DNA of 64,000 nucleotides from Ferrimonas balearica (GCF_019802055.1 NZ_JAHVHW010000007.1:744001-808000), one strand, 5' to 3'; shown: positions 1 to 9,052, counted from the first letter of the stretch. The notes: generated by a model from the letters alone, not told the origin. A program made the numbers and translations.

Positions 1-650
<650 letters not shown>

Positions 651-705
651 TCAATCGGCCTGTTCGGCTTTATTGAATGCCAGTCGAGCCTCGGGATGAG
701 GACAT

Positions 706-735
706 AAAAAAACGGCCCGAAATAGGCCGTTTTTT
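706..735. terminator. Rho-independent terminator behind mltD
   Basis: An AAAACGGCC / GGCCGTTTT stem with a short loop is flanked by A and T runs, so it can work on both strands. It lies just beyond the mltD stop codon and separates mltD from katG upstream signals. Confidence 0.8.
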
Positions 736-749
736 CTGATGGTTCTGGG

Positions 750-2315
750 TTACACCCGGGTCACATCCACGTAGACCTTCAGACGTTGGCCTGGCTGCAG
801 GTACTTTTCTCCCTCCAACTGGTTCCAGCGGATCAGGTCATTCACCGTGACGTTAAAGCGTTTGCCGATGCGCGCCAGAGAGTCGCCGCTGCGAACGGTG
901 TAGGTGATCTGACGCATCACCGAACTCTTGGTCTGGGTTTCACTGACCTTGTTCACCCAGATCACCAGCTTGCGACCGGGACGCAGGGTGTCGCTGGGGG
1001 CCATGCCGTTCCAACTGGCCAGTTGAGCCACGGTGACGTTGTTGGCGCGGGCGATGGTCCACAGGGATTCACCAGAGCGCACCACGTGCTCAGTCTTGAA
1101 GTCAGCGCGCTTGCTGGCTTGTTGACGAGCCAGACGTTGATCGGCACTGAACACGTAGTCTTCCGCATCTTTGGCGGCGACGGGAATCAGCAGTGCCTGA
1201 CCCACACGGATCAGGTTGCCTTCCAGCTTGTTAACCGACTGAATCACGCCAACACGGGTGTGGTACTTCTGGGCGATGAGGCCCAGTGAGTCGCCCGGCT
1301 TCACCGTGTAGCGTACCCAATTGATCCGCTTGGTGGAGTCGGTATCTGCCAGTGCGGTGATAAAGCCGTCCGCCTTGTCGATGGGCAGCAGCAGGGTGTG
1401 CGGGCCTTCCGGTGCCGTGGACCAGCGGTTGTACCCGGGGTTCAGCTTATGCAGCTCACCCACGGACATGTCTGCCAGGTCCGCCGCCAGGGAAAGGTCA
1501 ATCTGAGAACCGACATCCACCAGCTTCAGCGCCGGCTCGTTCGGGATCGGGTTCAGGGTGATGCCGTACTTGTCGGCGTTCTTGATCACATCCGCCAGAG
1601 CCAGCAACTGAGGCACGTAGCGCTCGGTTTCGCTGGGCAGGTTCAGCGCAAAGTAATCGGTCGGCTTGCCCGCTCTCTTATTGTTGCGGATTGCGCGGAA
1701 CACCCGGCCTTCGCCGGTGTTGTAGGCGGCCAGCGCGTAGTACCAGTCATCGTGCAGCTTGTCGTGCAGGTACTCCATCATATCCATGGCGGCGATGGTG
1801 GAGGCATAAACGTCACGGCGACCGTCGTACCACCAGTTCTGCTCCAGCCCGAAGTGGCGTCCCATCGGTGCAGTGAACTGCCAGATGCCGGCAGCGGCGC
1901 CGTGGGAGTACGCAAACACATCGAAGGAGCTTTCCACGATCGGCAGCAATGCCAGTTCAATCGGCAGGCCACGCTTCTCAATCTCCTCAACGATGAGGTA
2001 CATGAAGGGCGCAGCACGCTGGGAGATGATGTTCAGGTGATTGGGGTTGTTCAGGTACCACTTGCGGAATCGCTCAACCCGCGGGTTGTCCGGCACATCC
2101 AGAGTCATCTGGGTGCGGATACGCTCCCAAACGTCGGTCGGCGGAGGGGGCAGGGCAGGTTCAGCGGGCTTGGCGGCTACCTGGGTATCTTGGGCCTGAG
2201 CCACCTTAGCGGCATCGATTTCCGGTTGGCTCGGTTCAGGCTGGCTGTCCATGTTCAGACTCTGACAACCGGTCAGCGCGAGGGCTATGGCCAGGGCAGG
2301 CAGTGTTTTCTTCAT
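750..2315 (-). CDS. mltD: Membrane-bound lytic murein transglycosylase D
   Basis: Cleaves the MurNAc-GlcNAc bond of peptidoglycan to give 1,6-anhydro ends, acting from the periplasmic face of the outer membrane. A lipoprotein signal ends in LTGC with lipidated Cys17. The SLT goose-lysozyme-like domain covers roughly residues 95-230, with catalytic Glu128 in LLPIVESSF, then GAAAGIWQF and ALAAYNTGEGRV. Three LysM peptidoglycan-binding modules follow at about 335-378, 410-453 and 470-515; from memory E. coli MltD has two. It is transcribed convergently with nothing and lies next to gloB, the order seen in E. coli. Identity is secure. Confidence 0.96.
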   Translation of the reverse strand: MKKTLPALAIALALTGCQSLNMDSQPEPSQPEIDAAKVAQAQDTQVAAKPAEPALPPPPTDVWERIRTQMTLDVPDNPRVERFRKWYLNNPNHLNIISQRAAPFMYLIVEEIEKRGLPIELALLPIVESSFDVFAYSHGAAAGIWQFTAPMGRHFGLEQNWWYDGRRDVYASTIAAMDMMEYLHDKLHDDWYYALAAYNTGEGRVFRAIRNNKRAGKPTDYFALNLPSETERYVPQLLALADVIKNADKYGITLNPIPNEPALKLVDVGSQIDLSLAADLADMSVGELHKLNPGYNRWSTAPEGPHTLLLPIDKADGFITALADTDSTKRINWVRYTVKPGDSLGLIAQKYHTRVGVIQSVNKLEGNLIRVGQALLIPVAAKDAEDYVFSADQRLARQQASKRADFKTEHVVRSGESLWTIARANNVTVAQLASWNGMAPSDTLRPGRKLVIWVNKVSETQTKSSVMRQITYTVRSGDSLARIGKRFNVTVNDLIRWNQLEGEKYLQPGQRLKVYVDVTRV

Positions 2316-2399
2316 TGGTCTATCGCTCTAGTTAGCCAGTACTCAGACCGAAGGATCCCTTTCAGTCGGCGCAAAAAGGCGCACAGTGTACCCGTTTTA

Positions 2400-3164
2400 T
2401 CAGAAGTTGTCTTTCCAGCGACGCAGGGCTGCGAAGCGCGCCACACTGTCGGGTAACTCACCATCTTTCAGTCTTAATGCGGCCACAACACCGGGGGCGT
2501 CGACCCGCAAAAAAGGGTTGATGGATCGCTCCTGACCTATGGTGCTGGGCAGCGTTGGCTGCCCAGCCGCCCGTTGTGCTTCGCACCAGCGCCGATACTC
2601 CTGAAGCGCCTCGTTGTCTGGCTCTACGGCACTGGCGAACGCCAGATTGGCCAGCGTGTACTCATGGGTACAAAAGACCCGAGTGTCCGCCGGCAGAGCC
2701 GACAGGCTCGACAGGGATGCGTGCATCTGAGCGGGCGACCCTTCGAACAGACGGCCACAGCCGCCGCTGAACAAGGTGTCGCCACAGAACACCGCATCGT
2801 CGAGGTAGTAACCCAGGTGATCGAGAGTGTGACCAGGCAGGGAAAGCACCTCCGCCGTCACTCCCAATCCGTCCAGCTCGACGTGATCGCCGGGCTGAAC
2901 ACGCTGGGTCAGGCCCTGGATAACCGGGTTATCCGGGCCGATGACGGAGAGGGCTGCAAACGCCTTCCGTAGCGCTTCAATGCCGTCAGTGTGGTCCCAA
3001 TGATGGTGGGTGATAAGAATCCCGCGCAGCTGAAGCTGTTGCTCTGACAGATGAGCCAGTACGGCATCGGCGCTGCCGGGGTCTACCACCCAGGCGGCAT
3101 TGTCACGATGTAAGCACCAGATGTAATTGTCGTTTAACGCTTCAATTGGGGTGATCATCATCAC
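2400..3164 (-). CDS. gloB: Hydroxyacylglutathione hydrolase (glyoxalase II)
   Basis: Second enzyme of methylglyoxal detoxification: hydrolyses S-lactoylglutathione to lactate and glutathione in the cytoplasm. The metallo-beta-lactamase metal motif THHHWDHTDG sits near residue 53, with further metal ligands in GHTLDHLGY and the later CTHEYT. Length 254 aa fits the family. The start shows three consecutive ATG codons, so the exact N-terminus is uncertain by two residues. It is divergent from the methyltransferase gene at 3291 and followed by mltD 84 bp downstream. Confidence 0.95.
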   Translation of the reverse strand: MMMITPIEALNDNYIWCLHRDNAAWVVDPGSADAVLAHLSEQQLQLRGILITHHHWDHTDGIEALRKAFAALSVIGPDNPVIQGLTQRVQPGDHVELDGLGVTAEVLSLPGHTLDHLGYYLDDAVFCGDTLFSGGCGRLFEGSPAQMHASLSSLSALPADTRVFCTHEYTLANLAFASAVEPDNEALQEYRRWCEAQRAAGQPTLPSTIGQERSINPFLRVDAPGVVAALRLKDGELPDSVARFAALRRWKDNF

Positions 3165-3290
3165 AATGCGCCTTTTAAGAGTAGAGGATAGTGGCCGGGT
3201 AGGTTACCTCAGGGGGTTTGATAGCAACAAGGCGGTTGCCGGTCCGGGTGTGACTGGCTAGGCTAGGCAAAAAAGGAAACGGATTGGTCG

Positions 3291-4067
3291 ATGCTGCGTC
3301 CCGCGTACAGTGAAATGCCACTGGAGCCTCCGGCAAGCTGGCAAGCCTTGCCCTATGGCGACTGGTTGAAAGAGCAGGTGGAAGCTGGTCTCGATGACTG
3401 GTGGCCCCGAATTTTCGGGTATCACCTGCTCAAGCTGGGCGCGTTAGCCGATTCCCTGCCCACCGGCCTGTGCCCGGTTTCTCATCAGTTCGGCCTGGAT
3501 CCCAATCGTGGCGCCGTTCGGGCGGAACTGGCTCACCTTCCTTTGCAAACCGCCAGCATTGATGCGGCGCTGGTGCCGTTCTGTCTTGAGTTCCACCAAG
3601 ACCCCCACGCCATGCTGCGTGAGCTGGATAGGGTCCTGATATCCGGCGGTCACCTTGTGCTGGTGGGATTCAGTCTGCTGAGTCCACTCGCTTTGGGTTA
3701 TCTTTGGCCCAGTCACCATCAACAGCTGCCCTGGTCGGGACGTCTCTTTACGCCGGGACGGGTGCAGGACTGGCTCAGCCTGCTTGGTTACCGGGTGCTG
3801 ACTCAGGAGTGTATCGCCCACCACACCATGCTCTGGTCACCGCAGAAGTTTCCCACCGCTCAGCGCTGGCTGGCGGACCTCTGCCCCGGGTTGGGCAGTG
3901 TCTACCTGATTATTGCCAGAAAGCTGGAAGCCCCTTTGACTCCGGCAAAGCAACGATGGCACCTGCGCCGTCCCCTTGTCGCTCGACCGGTGCGAGAAGC
4001 GGTCGGCTGCCGAAATAAACCCCCTGTGGCGGCCTGCAACCCCAAGCGCCATCACTCCAGTTCCTGA
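3291..4067 (+). CDS. SAM-dependent methyltransferase of the YafS type
   Basis: Predicted class I methyltransferase (Methyltransf_11-like). The region 82-128 carries LPLQTASIDAALVPFCLEF followed by HLVLVGF, which matches the strand-4/strand-5 signature of this fold; the glycine-rich SAM loop is degenerate. Substrate is unknown. Its place between divergent gloB and rnhA is the same as yafS in E. coli, which supports orthology more than the sequence alone does. A purine-rich AGGAAACGG precedes the ATG. The basic C-terminal tail (about 215-258) is poorly conserved in character and may be disordered. Confidence 0.8.
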   Translation: MLRPAYSEMPLEPPASWQALPYGDWLKEQVEAGLDDWWPRIFGYHLLKLGALADSLPTGLCPVSHQFGLDPNRGAVRAELAHLPLQTASIDAALVPFCLEFHQDPHAMLRELDRVLISGGHLVLVGFSLLSPLALGYLWPSHHQQLPWSGRLFTPGRVQDWLSLLGYRVLTQECIAHHTMLWSPQKFPTAQRWLADLCPGLGSVYLIIARKLEAPLTPAKQRWHLRRPLVARPVREAVGCRNKPPVAACNPKRHHSSS

Positions 4068-4218
4068 GTGACTCCAACAGGATTCTCCACCGACAGCCGC
4101 TTTGATACAAAGAGGTTGCCTGTGTTCGAGCCCGTTCGCAGTGACCGACGACCCTCAAGGATGGGGAAAAGAATGACGCAAGCGCGTCAATTAGCGGCAG
4201 AGCTTCAAGGGGTGAGCG

Positions 4219-4380
4219 ATGAGCGGATCTGGCAGCATTCAGTGTTTGGTGGGGATCATTGTCTATTTTGTATTGGCGCTGATGCTGCCGGAAGAGACGC
4301 CAATCGAAGTGGAGTTTCTGATTGTCGTCCTGATCGTCGGTGTGATCTGGGCGGTTAAAGGGGCGGGCGAGTCAACCTGA
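4219..4380 (+). CDS. Small two-segment membrane protein, 53 aa
   Basis: Unrecognised small protein. The frame begins at an ATG preceded by AAGGGG and ends at TGA 4378-4380. The product has two hydrophobic stretches, about residues 8-23 (LVGIIVYFVLALMLP) and 33-46 (FLIVVLIVGVIWAV), joined by an acidic linker PEETPIEVE, with a short C-terminal tail. Codon use resembles real genes better than the longer overlapping frame at 4068-4358. It lies between yafS-like and rnhA, convergent with rnhA. No function can be proposed. Confidence 0.55.
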   Translation: MSGSGSIQCLVGIIVYFVLALMLPEETPIEVEFLIVVLIVGVIWAVKGAGEST

Positions 4381-4397
4381 ACTCGCCGAACGGTGAC

Positions 4398-4868
4398 TCA
4401 GCCGGAGAAGCCCTCATCGGGAAGCAGTGATTTGCCCCCTGCCGCGCCCCGGGCCAACTCATCGCAACGCTCGTTTTCCGGATGGCCGGAGTGCCCCTTT
4501 ACCCAGTGCCAGTTGATGTCATGACGGGCCACCTGCGAGTCCAGGGCTTTCCACAGGTCCACATTCTTGACCGGTTCCTTGGCGGCGGTCTTCCAGCCGT
4601 TTCGCTTCCAACCGTGGATCCACTGAGTGATCCCCTGGCGCAGGTACTGGCTGTCGGTAAACAGTTCCACCTGGCAGGATTCGGTCAGCAGGCTCAGCCC
4701 TTCGACAGCGGCCAGCATCTCCATACGGTTGTTGGTGGTGTGCTGAAAACCCTGAGCCTGCTCCTTGCGGTGGTGCTTGTAGATCAGGACAATGCCGAAC
4801 CCTCCCGGACCGGGATTACCGAGGCAACTGCCATCGGTATATAGCGTTACGCGTTTTTTCTCTGCCAT
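4398..4868 (-). CDS. rnhA: Ribonuclease HI
   Basis: Degrades the RNA strand of RNA-DNA hybrids. The protein is 156 aa, matching the family. The catalytic DEDD residues are visible as D12 ([11 protein letters not shown]), E50 (NNRMEM), D72 (FTDSQY) and D136 (RCDELAR), with the helper His126 in VKGHSGH. The open frame continues upstream to 5450 antisense to dnaQ, but the real start is the ATG of [14 protein letters not shown]. The gene is divergent from dnaQ across 78 bp, the arrangement conserved in enterics. Confidence 0.97.
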   Translation of the reverse strand: MAEKKRVTLYTDGSCLGNPGPGGFGIVLIYKHHRKEQAQGFQHTTNNRMEMLAAVEGLSLLTESCQVELFTDSQYLRQGITQWIHGWKRNGWKTAAKEPVKNVDLWKALDSQVARHDINWHWVKGHSGHPENERCDELARGAAGGKSLLPDEGFSG

Positions 4869-4946
4869 GCCCTTGCTACCATAAGCGCCTAAGCGGCGGA
4901 CTCGCCGCACGAAAGCCGGACAGTATACCCATTTGTCGGAAAAACT

Positions 4947-5675
4947 ATGACCCAAGCTGCTTCTGAACTGCGCCAGATCGTCTTCGATACCGAAACCACG
5001 GGGATGAACCAGGGGGCAGGCCCCCACTATCTGGGCCATAAGCTGATTGAAATCGGCTGTGTGGAGTTGGTAAACCGTAAGCCCACCGGACGCACTTACC
5101 ACGTCTATATCCAGCCGGATCGGCAGGTTGACGAGGAAGCGATTCAGGTACACGGCATCACGGACGATTTCCTGAAAGACAAGCCTCGGTTTGCGCAGGT
5201 GGCGGACGAGTTCTTCGAGTTCATTCGTGGTGCGGAACTGATCGCACACAACGCGAACTTCGATATCGGCTTTATCGACTACGAATTTGAGATGCTGGGC
5301 CGCTACGGCAAGTTGGAGGACCACTGTTCGCTGGTGGATACCCTGCAACTGGCTCGGGAGAAGAAGAACCGTGGCGAGATCCAGGGCAACCTGAACCTGG
5401 ATGCACTCTGCCGCTTCTATGGCATCGACAACTCCCACCGAACCCTCCACGGGGCATTGCTTGATGCCGAGATCCTGGCCGACGTCTACCTGTTTATGAC
5501 CGGTGGCCAGGTGAAGATGAACTTTGGCTCAGGTGCCGATGGGGATGCTGGCGGCATCGTTCGGCTCCCTTCTGACCGTCGTCGCACTAAAGTGATCCAG
5601 GCATCGGCCGATGAACTGGAAAACCACACTAAGCGGATGGAGCTGGTATCCGATGCCATTTGGCTTCGCCATTAA
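4947..5675 (+). CDS. dnaQ: DNA polymerase III epsilon subunit (proofreading exonuclease)
   Basis: 3'-5' exonuclease that proofreads for the replicative polymerase core. Exo I is FDTETTGM with D14 and E16, Exo II is HNANFDIGF with D106, and Exo III is [11 protein letters not shown] with H168 and D173, the complete DEDDh set. Length 242 aa is nearly identical to E. coli (243). The C-terminal region after about 190 is the alpha-binding tail. The following gene starts inside the last codons of dnaQ, so the two are probably co-transcribed. Confidence 0.97.
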   Translation: MTQAASELRQIVFDTETTGMNQGAGPHYLGHKLIEIGCVELVNRKPTGRTYHVYIQPDRQVDEEAIQVHGITDDFLKDKPRFAQVADEFFEFIRGAELIAHNANFDIGFIDYEFEMLGRYGKLEDHCSLVDTLQLAREKKNRGEIQGNLNLDALCRFYGIDNSHRTLHGALLDAEILADVYLFMTGGQVKMNFGSGADGDAGGIVRLPSDRRRTKVIQASADELENHTKRMELVSDAIWLRH

Positions 5676-6966
5676 CAGTGCGTTGAAGCGTCCCTTGCGG
5701 GCGCTTTGTGTTGCGGCCTCATTTTTTCTCATTGCACTTCCTGCCTATGCCGGATTGACGGCGCAAACCACGGAACTGCTTGATAACCGATTTCGCATTG
5801 ATCACGCCGTAGAGCAGATCACCATCCTGGCGCAGCGTCGACCGGGCAGTGCGCCTGTCGTCGTGGTTAAGCCCGATGGCAGCAAATGGTACGCCCATCG
5901 GCACCCTGAAAACGTCAGTTGGAACGTGACAGACAGCAGTGATCTGATCCGCATTACCCAGCCCACCCCGGGGCCATGGCAGTTGGTTGGTGAGGTTGTC
6001 GATGGCTCGGAACTGCGCCTGATGACCGATGTGGTGCTGCGTCACGACCCCTTGCCGGAGCGGGTATATCGGGGTGAGCGAATCAAATTGACCGCCGAAC
6101 TGCTGGGCGACAACCAGCGGATTGTGATGCGGGATTTCGAAGAGCAGCTCAACTGGGAGATGCACATCCGCAGTGCCAACCGGCCCGGTGATGAGAACTT
6201 TGGTGCGGGCCCCTTTATGATCGGCGCGTATCATGACGGCGGTAAGGGACTGGATGAGATGCCCCATGATGGCATCTTTACGTCCGATCTGGATTTCAAC
6301 TATCCCGCAGGTCTCTACCGCTACAAGATGTCGGTGTCCAATGAGGTGTTCCATCGCGAACTCACTGGTGAGATTGAGATCCTTCCCCAGCCAGTTCGTA
6401 TTGCATTAAGCGAGCTGCCGGACGGCAAAACCAATCACTCAGAACTGACCATCACTCTGGAGCCGGAGGTGAGCCCGGCGGATCTGCATCTCGACCTGGC
6501 CATCGAAACGCCGGACAGCAACCGTTACCAGTTTGCCGTGACGCCAAGTGAGCCGGTTCAGACCATGACACTGCCCATGGTTGAGGCATTCGGTAATTAC
6601 CGGATCGACGGTCAGGCTGCCGGGACCCGGTTTGATGGTGTGGAGTTCTTTATCGACCTGCCGGAGCTGGCATTCTATGTCGCGCCGCCTCCACCGCCAC
6701 CGCTCTCTCCGGAAGAACTTGCCGCAATTGCCCTGAAAGAGGCGCAGGAGCGGGAAGCGAGTGCTAAGAGCCGGGTGATTTGGGTTATCAGCATCATCAA
6801 CGTGCTTCTACTGGTGGTGGGGGCGGTGATTCTGATCATCTGGCGCAAGCGTCAGCGCTTGTACCAGGAGCTGATGGCCATGCCGCTGGAGCCCAGGGAG
6901 CTGACGCCGGACGAAGTGGACTTAAACCAGTTTTCACCCGAAGACCGGCCCGGTTCAGCCCGATAA
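5653..6966 (+). CDS. Signal-anchored periplasmic protein, TIGR03503-like
   Basis: Resembles a conserved family of unknown function found in Shewanella and Vibrio relatives (TIGR03503, recalled from memory). The start chosen is the ATG at 5653, which overlaps the dnaQ end by 23 bp and has a GGAG about 10 nt upstream. A signal peptide (ALCVAASFFLIALPAYA) is followed by a long beta-rich periplasmic part, then a PPPPPP-rich linker (about residue 350 onward), a single transmembrane helix (VIWVISIINVLLLVVGAVI) and a short cytoplasmic tail rich in E and P. The layout looks like a membrane-tethered periplasmic domain. Function is not known to me. Confidence 0.75.
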   Translation: MPFGFAINSALKRPLRALCVAASFFLIALPAYAGLTAQTTELLDNRFRIDHAVEQITILAQRRPGSAPVVVVKPDGSKWYAHRHPENVSWNVTDSSDLIRITQPTPGPWQLVGEVVDGSELRLMTDVVLRHDPLPERVYRGERIKLTAELLGDNQRIVMRDFEEQLNWEMHIRSANRPGDENFGAGPFMIGAYHDGGKGLDEMPHDGIFTSDLDFNYPAGLYRYKMSVSNEVFHRELTGEIEILPQPVRIALSELPDGKTNHSELTITLEPEVSPADLHLDLAIETPDSNRYQFAVTPSEPVQTMTLPMVEAFGNYRIDGQAAGTRFDGVEFFIDLPELAFYVAPPPPPPLSPEELAAIALKEAQEREASAKSRVIWVISIINVLLLVVGAVILIIWRKRQRLYQELMAMPLEPRELTPDEVDLNQFSPEDRPGSAR

Positions 6967-7030
6967 CTGTTGCCTTTTTAGGGCCTTGGCGAAAATTTGG
7001 CTATTCAGTCTATGTTTTTCCAAAAATCGG

Positions 7031-7059
7031 TTGACGCCCTTTGGCCCCGTCCGTAATAT
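7031..7059 (+). promoter_or_regulatory. Sigma70 promoter of the tRNA-Asp cluster
   Basis: TTGACG (7031-7036), a 17-bp spacer and TAATAT (7054-7059) give a near-consensus promoter 42 bp before the first tRNA. The GC-rich stretch after the -10 (GCGCC) is typical of growth-rate-regulated stable-RNA promoters. Confidence 0.75.
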
Positions 7060-7100
7060 GCGCCTCGTTCTCGGGGCCAAGGCGCCGGGGCAAAAGGTGC

Positions 7101-7177
7101 GGAGTGGTAGTTCAGTTGGTTAGAATACCGGCCTGTCACGCCGGGGGTCGCGGGTTCGAGTCCCGTCCACTCCGCCA
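7101..7177 (+). tRNA. tRNA-Asp(GTC), copy 1
   Basis: A 77-nt cloverleaf with acceptor stem GGAGTGG/CCACTCC, encoded CCA, and GTC anticodon at 7135-7137. The sequence is close to E. coli aspT-type tRNA. It is the first of three identical copies. Confidence 0.97.
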
Positions 7178-7197
7178 TCTATTTTCGCTCTTCGGAG

Positions 7198-7249
7198 CAA
7201 CAGGGCATTGGGTCCGCAACCCGGTGAGCTGTCTAAACCAGTTTAGTGC
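7198..7249 (+). repeat. 52-nt direct repeat before tRNA-Asp copy 2
   Basis: This spacer occurs again at 7476-7527 with two differences. Both copies end immediately before a tRNA-Asp gene, so the repeat unit is the spacer plus the tRNA. They hold no promoter that I can see and probably belong to the primary transcript. Confidence 0.85.
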
Positions 7250-7326
7250 GGAGTGGTAGTTCAGTTGGTTAGAATACCGGCCTGTCACGCCGGGGGTCGC
7301 GGGTTCGAGTCCCGTCCACTCCGCCA
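7250..7326 (+). tRNA. tRNA-Asp(GTC), copy 2
   Basis: Identical to the first copy over 77 nt including CCA. It lies 72 nt behind copy 1 and has no promoter of its own, so it is probably processed from the same transcript. Confidence 0.97.
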
Positions 7327-7367
7327 TTACTTCTTAGGTTTTGATAATGTCGAAACCTTTGGCGAGA

Positions 7368-7430
7368 GCAGCGCAAAGCGCTGCGGGTCGCGGGACTAGG
7401 CGTCCCCGTTGAGTCCCGTCCACTCCGCCA
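7368..7430 (+). repeat. tRNA-Asp 3'-end derivative 1
   Basis: A perfect hairpin GCAGCGC-AAA-GCGCTGC (7368-7384) is followed by GGGTCGCGGG, an inserted segment that itself can fold (CGGGAC / GTCCCCG), and then GTTGAGTCCCGTCCACTCCG plus CCA, the 3' tail of tRNA-Asp. The acceptor 5' strand, D arm and anticodon are missing, so it cannot be a tRNA. It matches derivative 2 in layout but not in hairpin sequence. Confidence 0.8.
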
Positions 7431-7475
7431 TCAATTAAAGCACTCTGATTGACTTCGGGATGCAGCGTGAACGCG

Positions 7476-7527
7476 CAACAGGGCATCGGGTCCGCAACCC
7501 GGTGAGCTGTCTAAACCAGTTCAGTGC
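7476..7527 (+). repeat. 52-nt direct repeat before tRNA-Asp copy 3
   Basis: Second copy of the 52-nt spacer at 7198-7249, differing at two positions. Its end abuts tRNA-Asp copy 3. Confidence 0.85.
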
Positions 7528-7604
7528 GGAGTGGTAGTTCAGTTGGTTAGAATACCGGCCTGTCACGCCGGGGGTCGCGGGTTCGAGTCCCGTCCACTCC
7601 GCCA
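7528..7604 (+). tRNA. tRNA-Asp(GTC), copy 3
   Basis: Third identical 77-nt tRNA-Asp with encoded CCA, followed 12 nt later by a strong terminator. Confidence 0.97.
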
Positions 7605-7615
7605 TCTATAAAGAG

Positions 7616-7645
7616 AAAGCCTGATTCGAAAGAGTCAGGCTTTTT
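7616..7645 (+). terminator. Terminator of the tRNA-Asp cluster
   Basis: AAAGCCTGATTC / GAGTCAGGCTTT stem (one G-T pair) followed by a T run. Some read-through would be needed to transcribe the second 3'-end derivative just downstream. Confidence 0.85.
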
Positions 7646-7660
7646 TCTTATCCGCTCCCC

Positions 7661-7718
7661 GGTGCTGCGCACGGGTCGCGTCCGAAGCTCGGCGCGTTGA
7701 GTCCCGCCCACTCCGCCA
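7661..7718 (+). repeat. tRNA-Asp 3'-end derivative 2
   Basis: A small hairpin GTGC-TGC-GCAC (7662-7672) leads into GGGTCGCG, an inserted foldable segment (CGCGTCCGA / TCGGCGCG) and then GTTGAGTCCCGCCCACTCCG plus CCA. Same plan as derivative 1 with different stem sequences. A terminator follows at 7731. Confidence 0.8.
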
Positions 7719-7730
7719 TTTTTAAAGAGA

Positions 7731-7757
7731 AAACCCAGCCTAATGGCTGGGTTTTTT
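7731..7757 (+). terminator. Terminator after tRNA-Asp derivative 2
   Basis: AACCCAGCC-TAAT-GGCTGGGTT followed by six T. It lies 13 nt after the CCA of the second derivative, mirroring the terminator behind the third intact tRNA. Confidence 0.85.
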
Positions 7758-8071
7758 CGTTTATGTGTTTGGAGCGTGGACGGTTTGCTGGTCCGTAGGC
7801 CTGCTGGCTCTGGTGTAACAACACGTCCCTGTGAGATCCCTCCTGTCGGCGTTCATGCCTCCACCTCGCCGAACTGCGATGCGTTACATCGGTTTCGGCT
7901 TGCCCCGGGTGCTTCCCTCCGCTCGACATCCCTGTCTTGCGCTCAAGCGCTGCGTTGCCGATTGACGAGACACTTCTGTTACGCCTTTCTTTTGTCTTTA
8001 AGGCCTCTGTGCTCGTTTGTCGCCAGAATTTTCCTTATCTTAGGGTTATAAAGGGATTCGAGGAGAGAGCG
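7758..8071. other. 314-bp gap without a supported gene
   Basis: Open frames cross this stretch but have no ribosome site or recognisable product. The only clear signal is the GAGGAGAG Shine-Dalgarno at its right end for the gene at 8072. A promoter for that gene is not obvious. Confidence 0.5.
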
Positions 8072-8542
8072 ATGCTTCCGGTACTGATCTACGGCGACTT
8101 GAGCAGACCCGTGACTCAATTCCTGGTTCTGGTTTGCGAGGAAAAGGGGGTGGCGTACTGCATCGAGCCGCACTCTGAGGAATCGGATCAGGCAGCCCTC
8201 CAGCACGAAGGGGGTCACTTTTACTCGGCGATTGCAGCCGCTGTCTATCTGGATGCACTGCTGCCTGAGATATCGTTACTGCCTGAATCGCCTGTTGCCT
8301 TAGGGGCGATGTGGGAAAGCCTTATGGCGGACCGGCTGAGCCAGGATAAGCTTGCTACCGCTTTGGCACACTCTCCGTTTCTGGTTGGCGAGACGCTGAC
8401 GCTGGCTGACCTCTATTGGTATACCCATGGCGGTAAGGACAACAAGGAATCCGATGCGATCGTCAATTGGCGAGAGAGTCTCTCTGAACGTGTCAGCGCA
8501 ACAACCCTTGAGGGGCTGAAAGCGTCGATGGAAGCAGGGTGA
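8072..8542 (+). CDS. Short glutathione S-transferase-like protein
   Basis: 156-aa protein with a thioredoxin-like start (MLPVLIYGDLSRPVTQFLVLVC) and a helical C-terminal part containing FLVGETLTLADLYWY, the N-cap motif typical of the GST C-terminal domain. It is shorter than canonical GSTs (about 200 aa), so much of the all-helical domain is trimmed. The ATG at 8072 has an excellent GAGGAGAG ribosome site; the 45-codon upstream extension of the open frame has none. Substrate and activity are unknown. Confidence 0.65.
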   Translation: MLPVLIYGDLSRPVTQFLVLVCEEKGVAYCIEPHSEESDQAALQHEGGHFYSAIAAAVYLDALLPEISLLPESPVALGAMWESLMADRLSQDKLATALAHSPFLVGETLTLADLYWYTHGGKDNKESDAIVNWRESLSERVSATTLEGLKASMEAG

Positions 8543-8612
8543 GATCTCTCAGGCAGAACCGACAACCGATTCCCCGTACAATGGGGTCATTGCACTCAGG
8601 GAAACTGTCAAG

Positions 8613-8966
8613 ATGCTGGTAAAAGTACTGATCACCGTAGTCGCCATTCTGATTGGACTGGGAATGTTGAAGCGACGCAATGGCGGCGCAACCCATCGGT
8701 CAGCTTCAGCGTCACTGCAGATCAACCCGAAGTGGCTGGTTGCGGGTCTGGTGATTGTGGCGGTGCTGGCAGGACTGTGGGGGTGGAGTCGTTACCAGGC
8801 CTCCCAAACGCTGTTGGAGTTGCACGTATATTCCCCGAATCAGGCGGAGCCTCAGCGGTACCTGGTGCGTCAGGGCGACATGGACGGACGCCGTTTTATC
8901 ACGGTCAATGGATTAAGGGTGACTCTGGGTGAGCAGGATCGAGTCGAGATTCAGACGGTGGACTGA
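8613..8966 (+). CDS. Small membrane protein with two transmembrane helices
   Basis: Unrecognised 117-aa protein. Helix one is at residues 2-19 (VKVLITVVAILIGLGML), followed by a short basic loop, helix two at about 42-58 (LVAGLVIVAVLAGLWGW), and a C-terminal soluble part of 55 residues with beta-strand character (LELHVYSPNQAEPQRYLV). It stands alone between the GST-like gene and the pst operon and has its own terminator. Confidence 0.65.
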   Translation: MLVKVLITVVAILIGLGMLKRRNGGATHRSASASLQINPKWLVAGLVIVAVLAGLWGWSRYQASQTLLELHVYSPNQAEPQRYLVRQGDMDGRRFITVNGLRVTLGEQDRVEIQTVD

Positions 8967-9028
8967 CGTCTTGATCGGCTGCGCATACAATGTGTGACCG
9001 GATTAATATTTATCCCAGACCGATTCCT

Positions 9029-9052
9029 AAAGGCGCCCTGAGCGCCTTTTTT
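9029..9052 (+). terminator. Terminator before the pst operon
   Basis: AAAGGCGC / GCGCCTTT stem followed by a T run insulates pstS from the upstream gene. Confidence 0.8.

Noticed and set aside
4068-4358. 96-codon frame between the YafS-like gene and rnhA
   Set aside because: No ribosome site and odd composition; the smaller frame at 4219 in another phase has a ribosome site and a coherent two-helix product.
7041-7327. Short frames over the tRNA-Asp genes
   Set aside because: They translate tRNA sequence.
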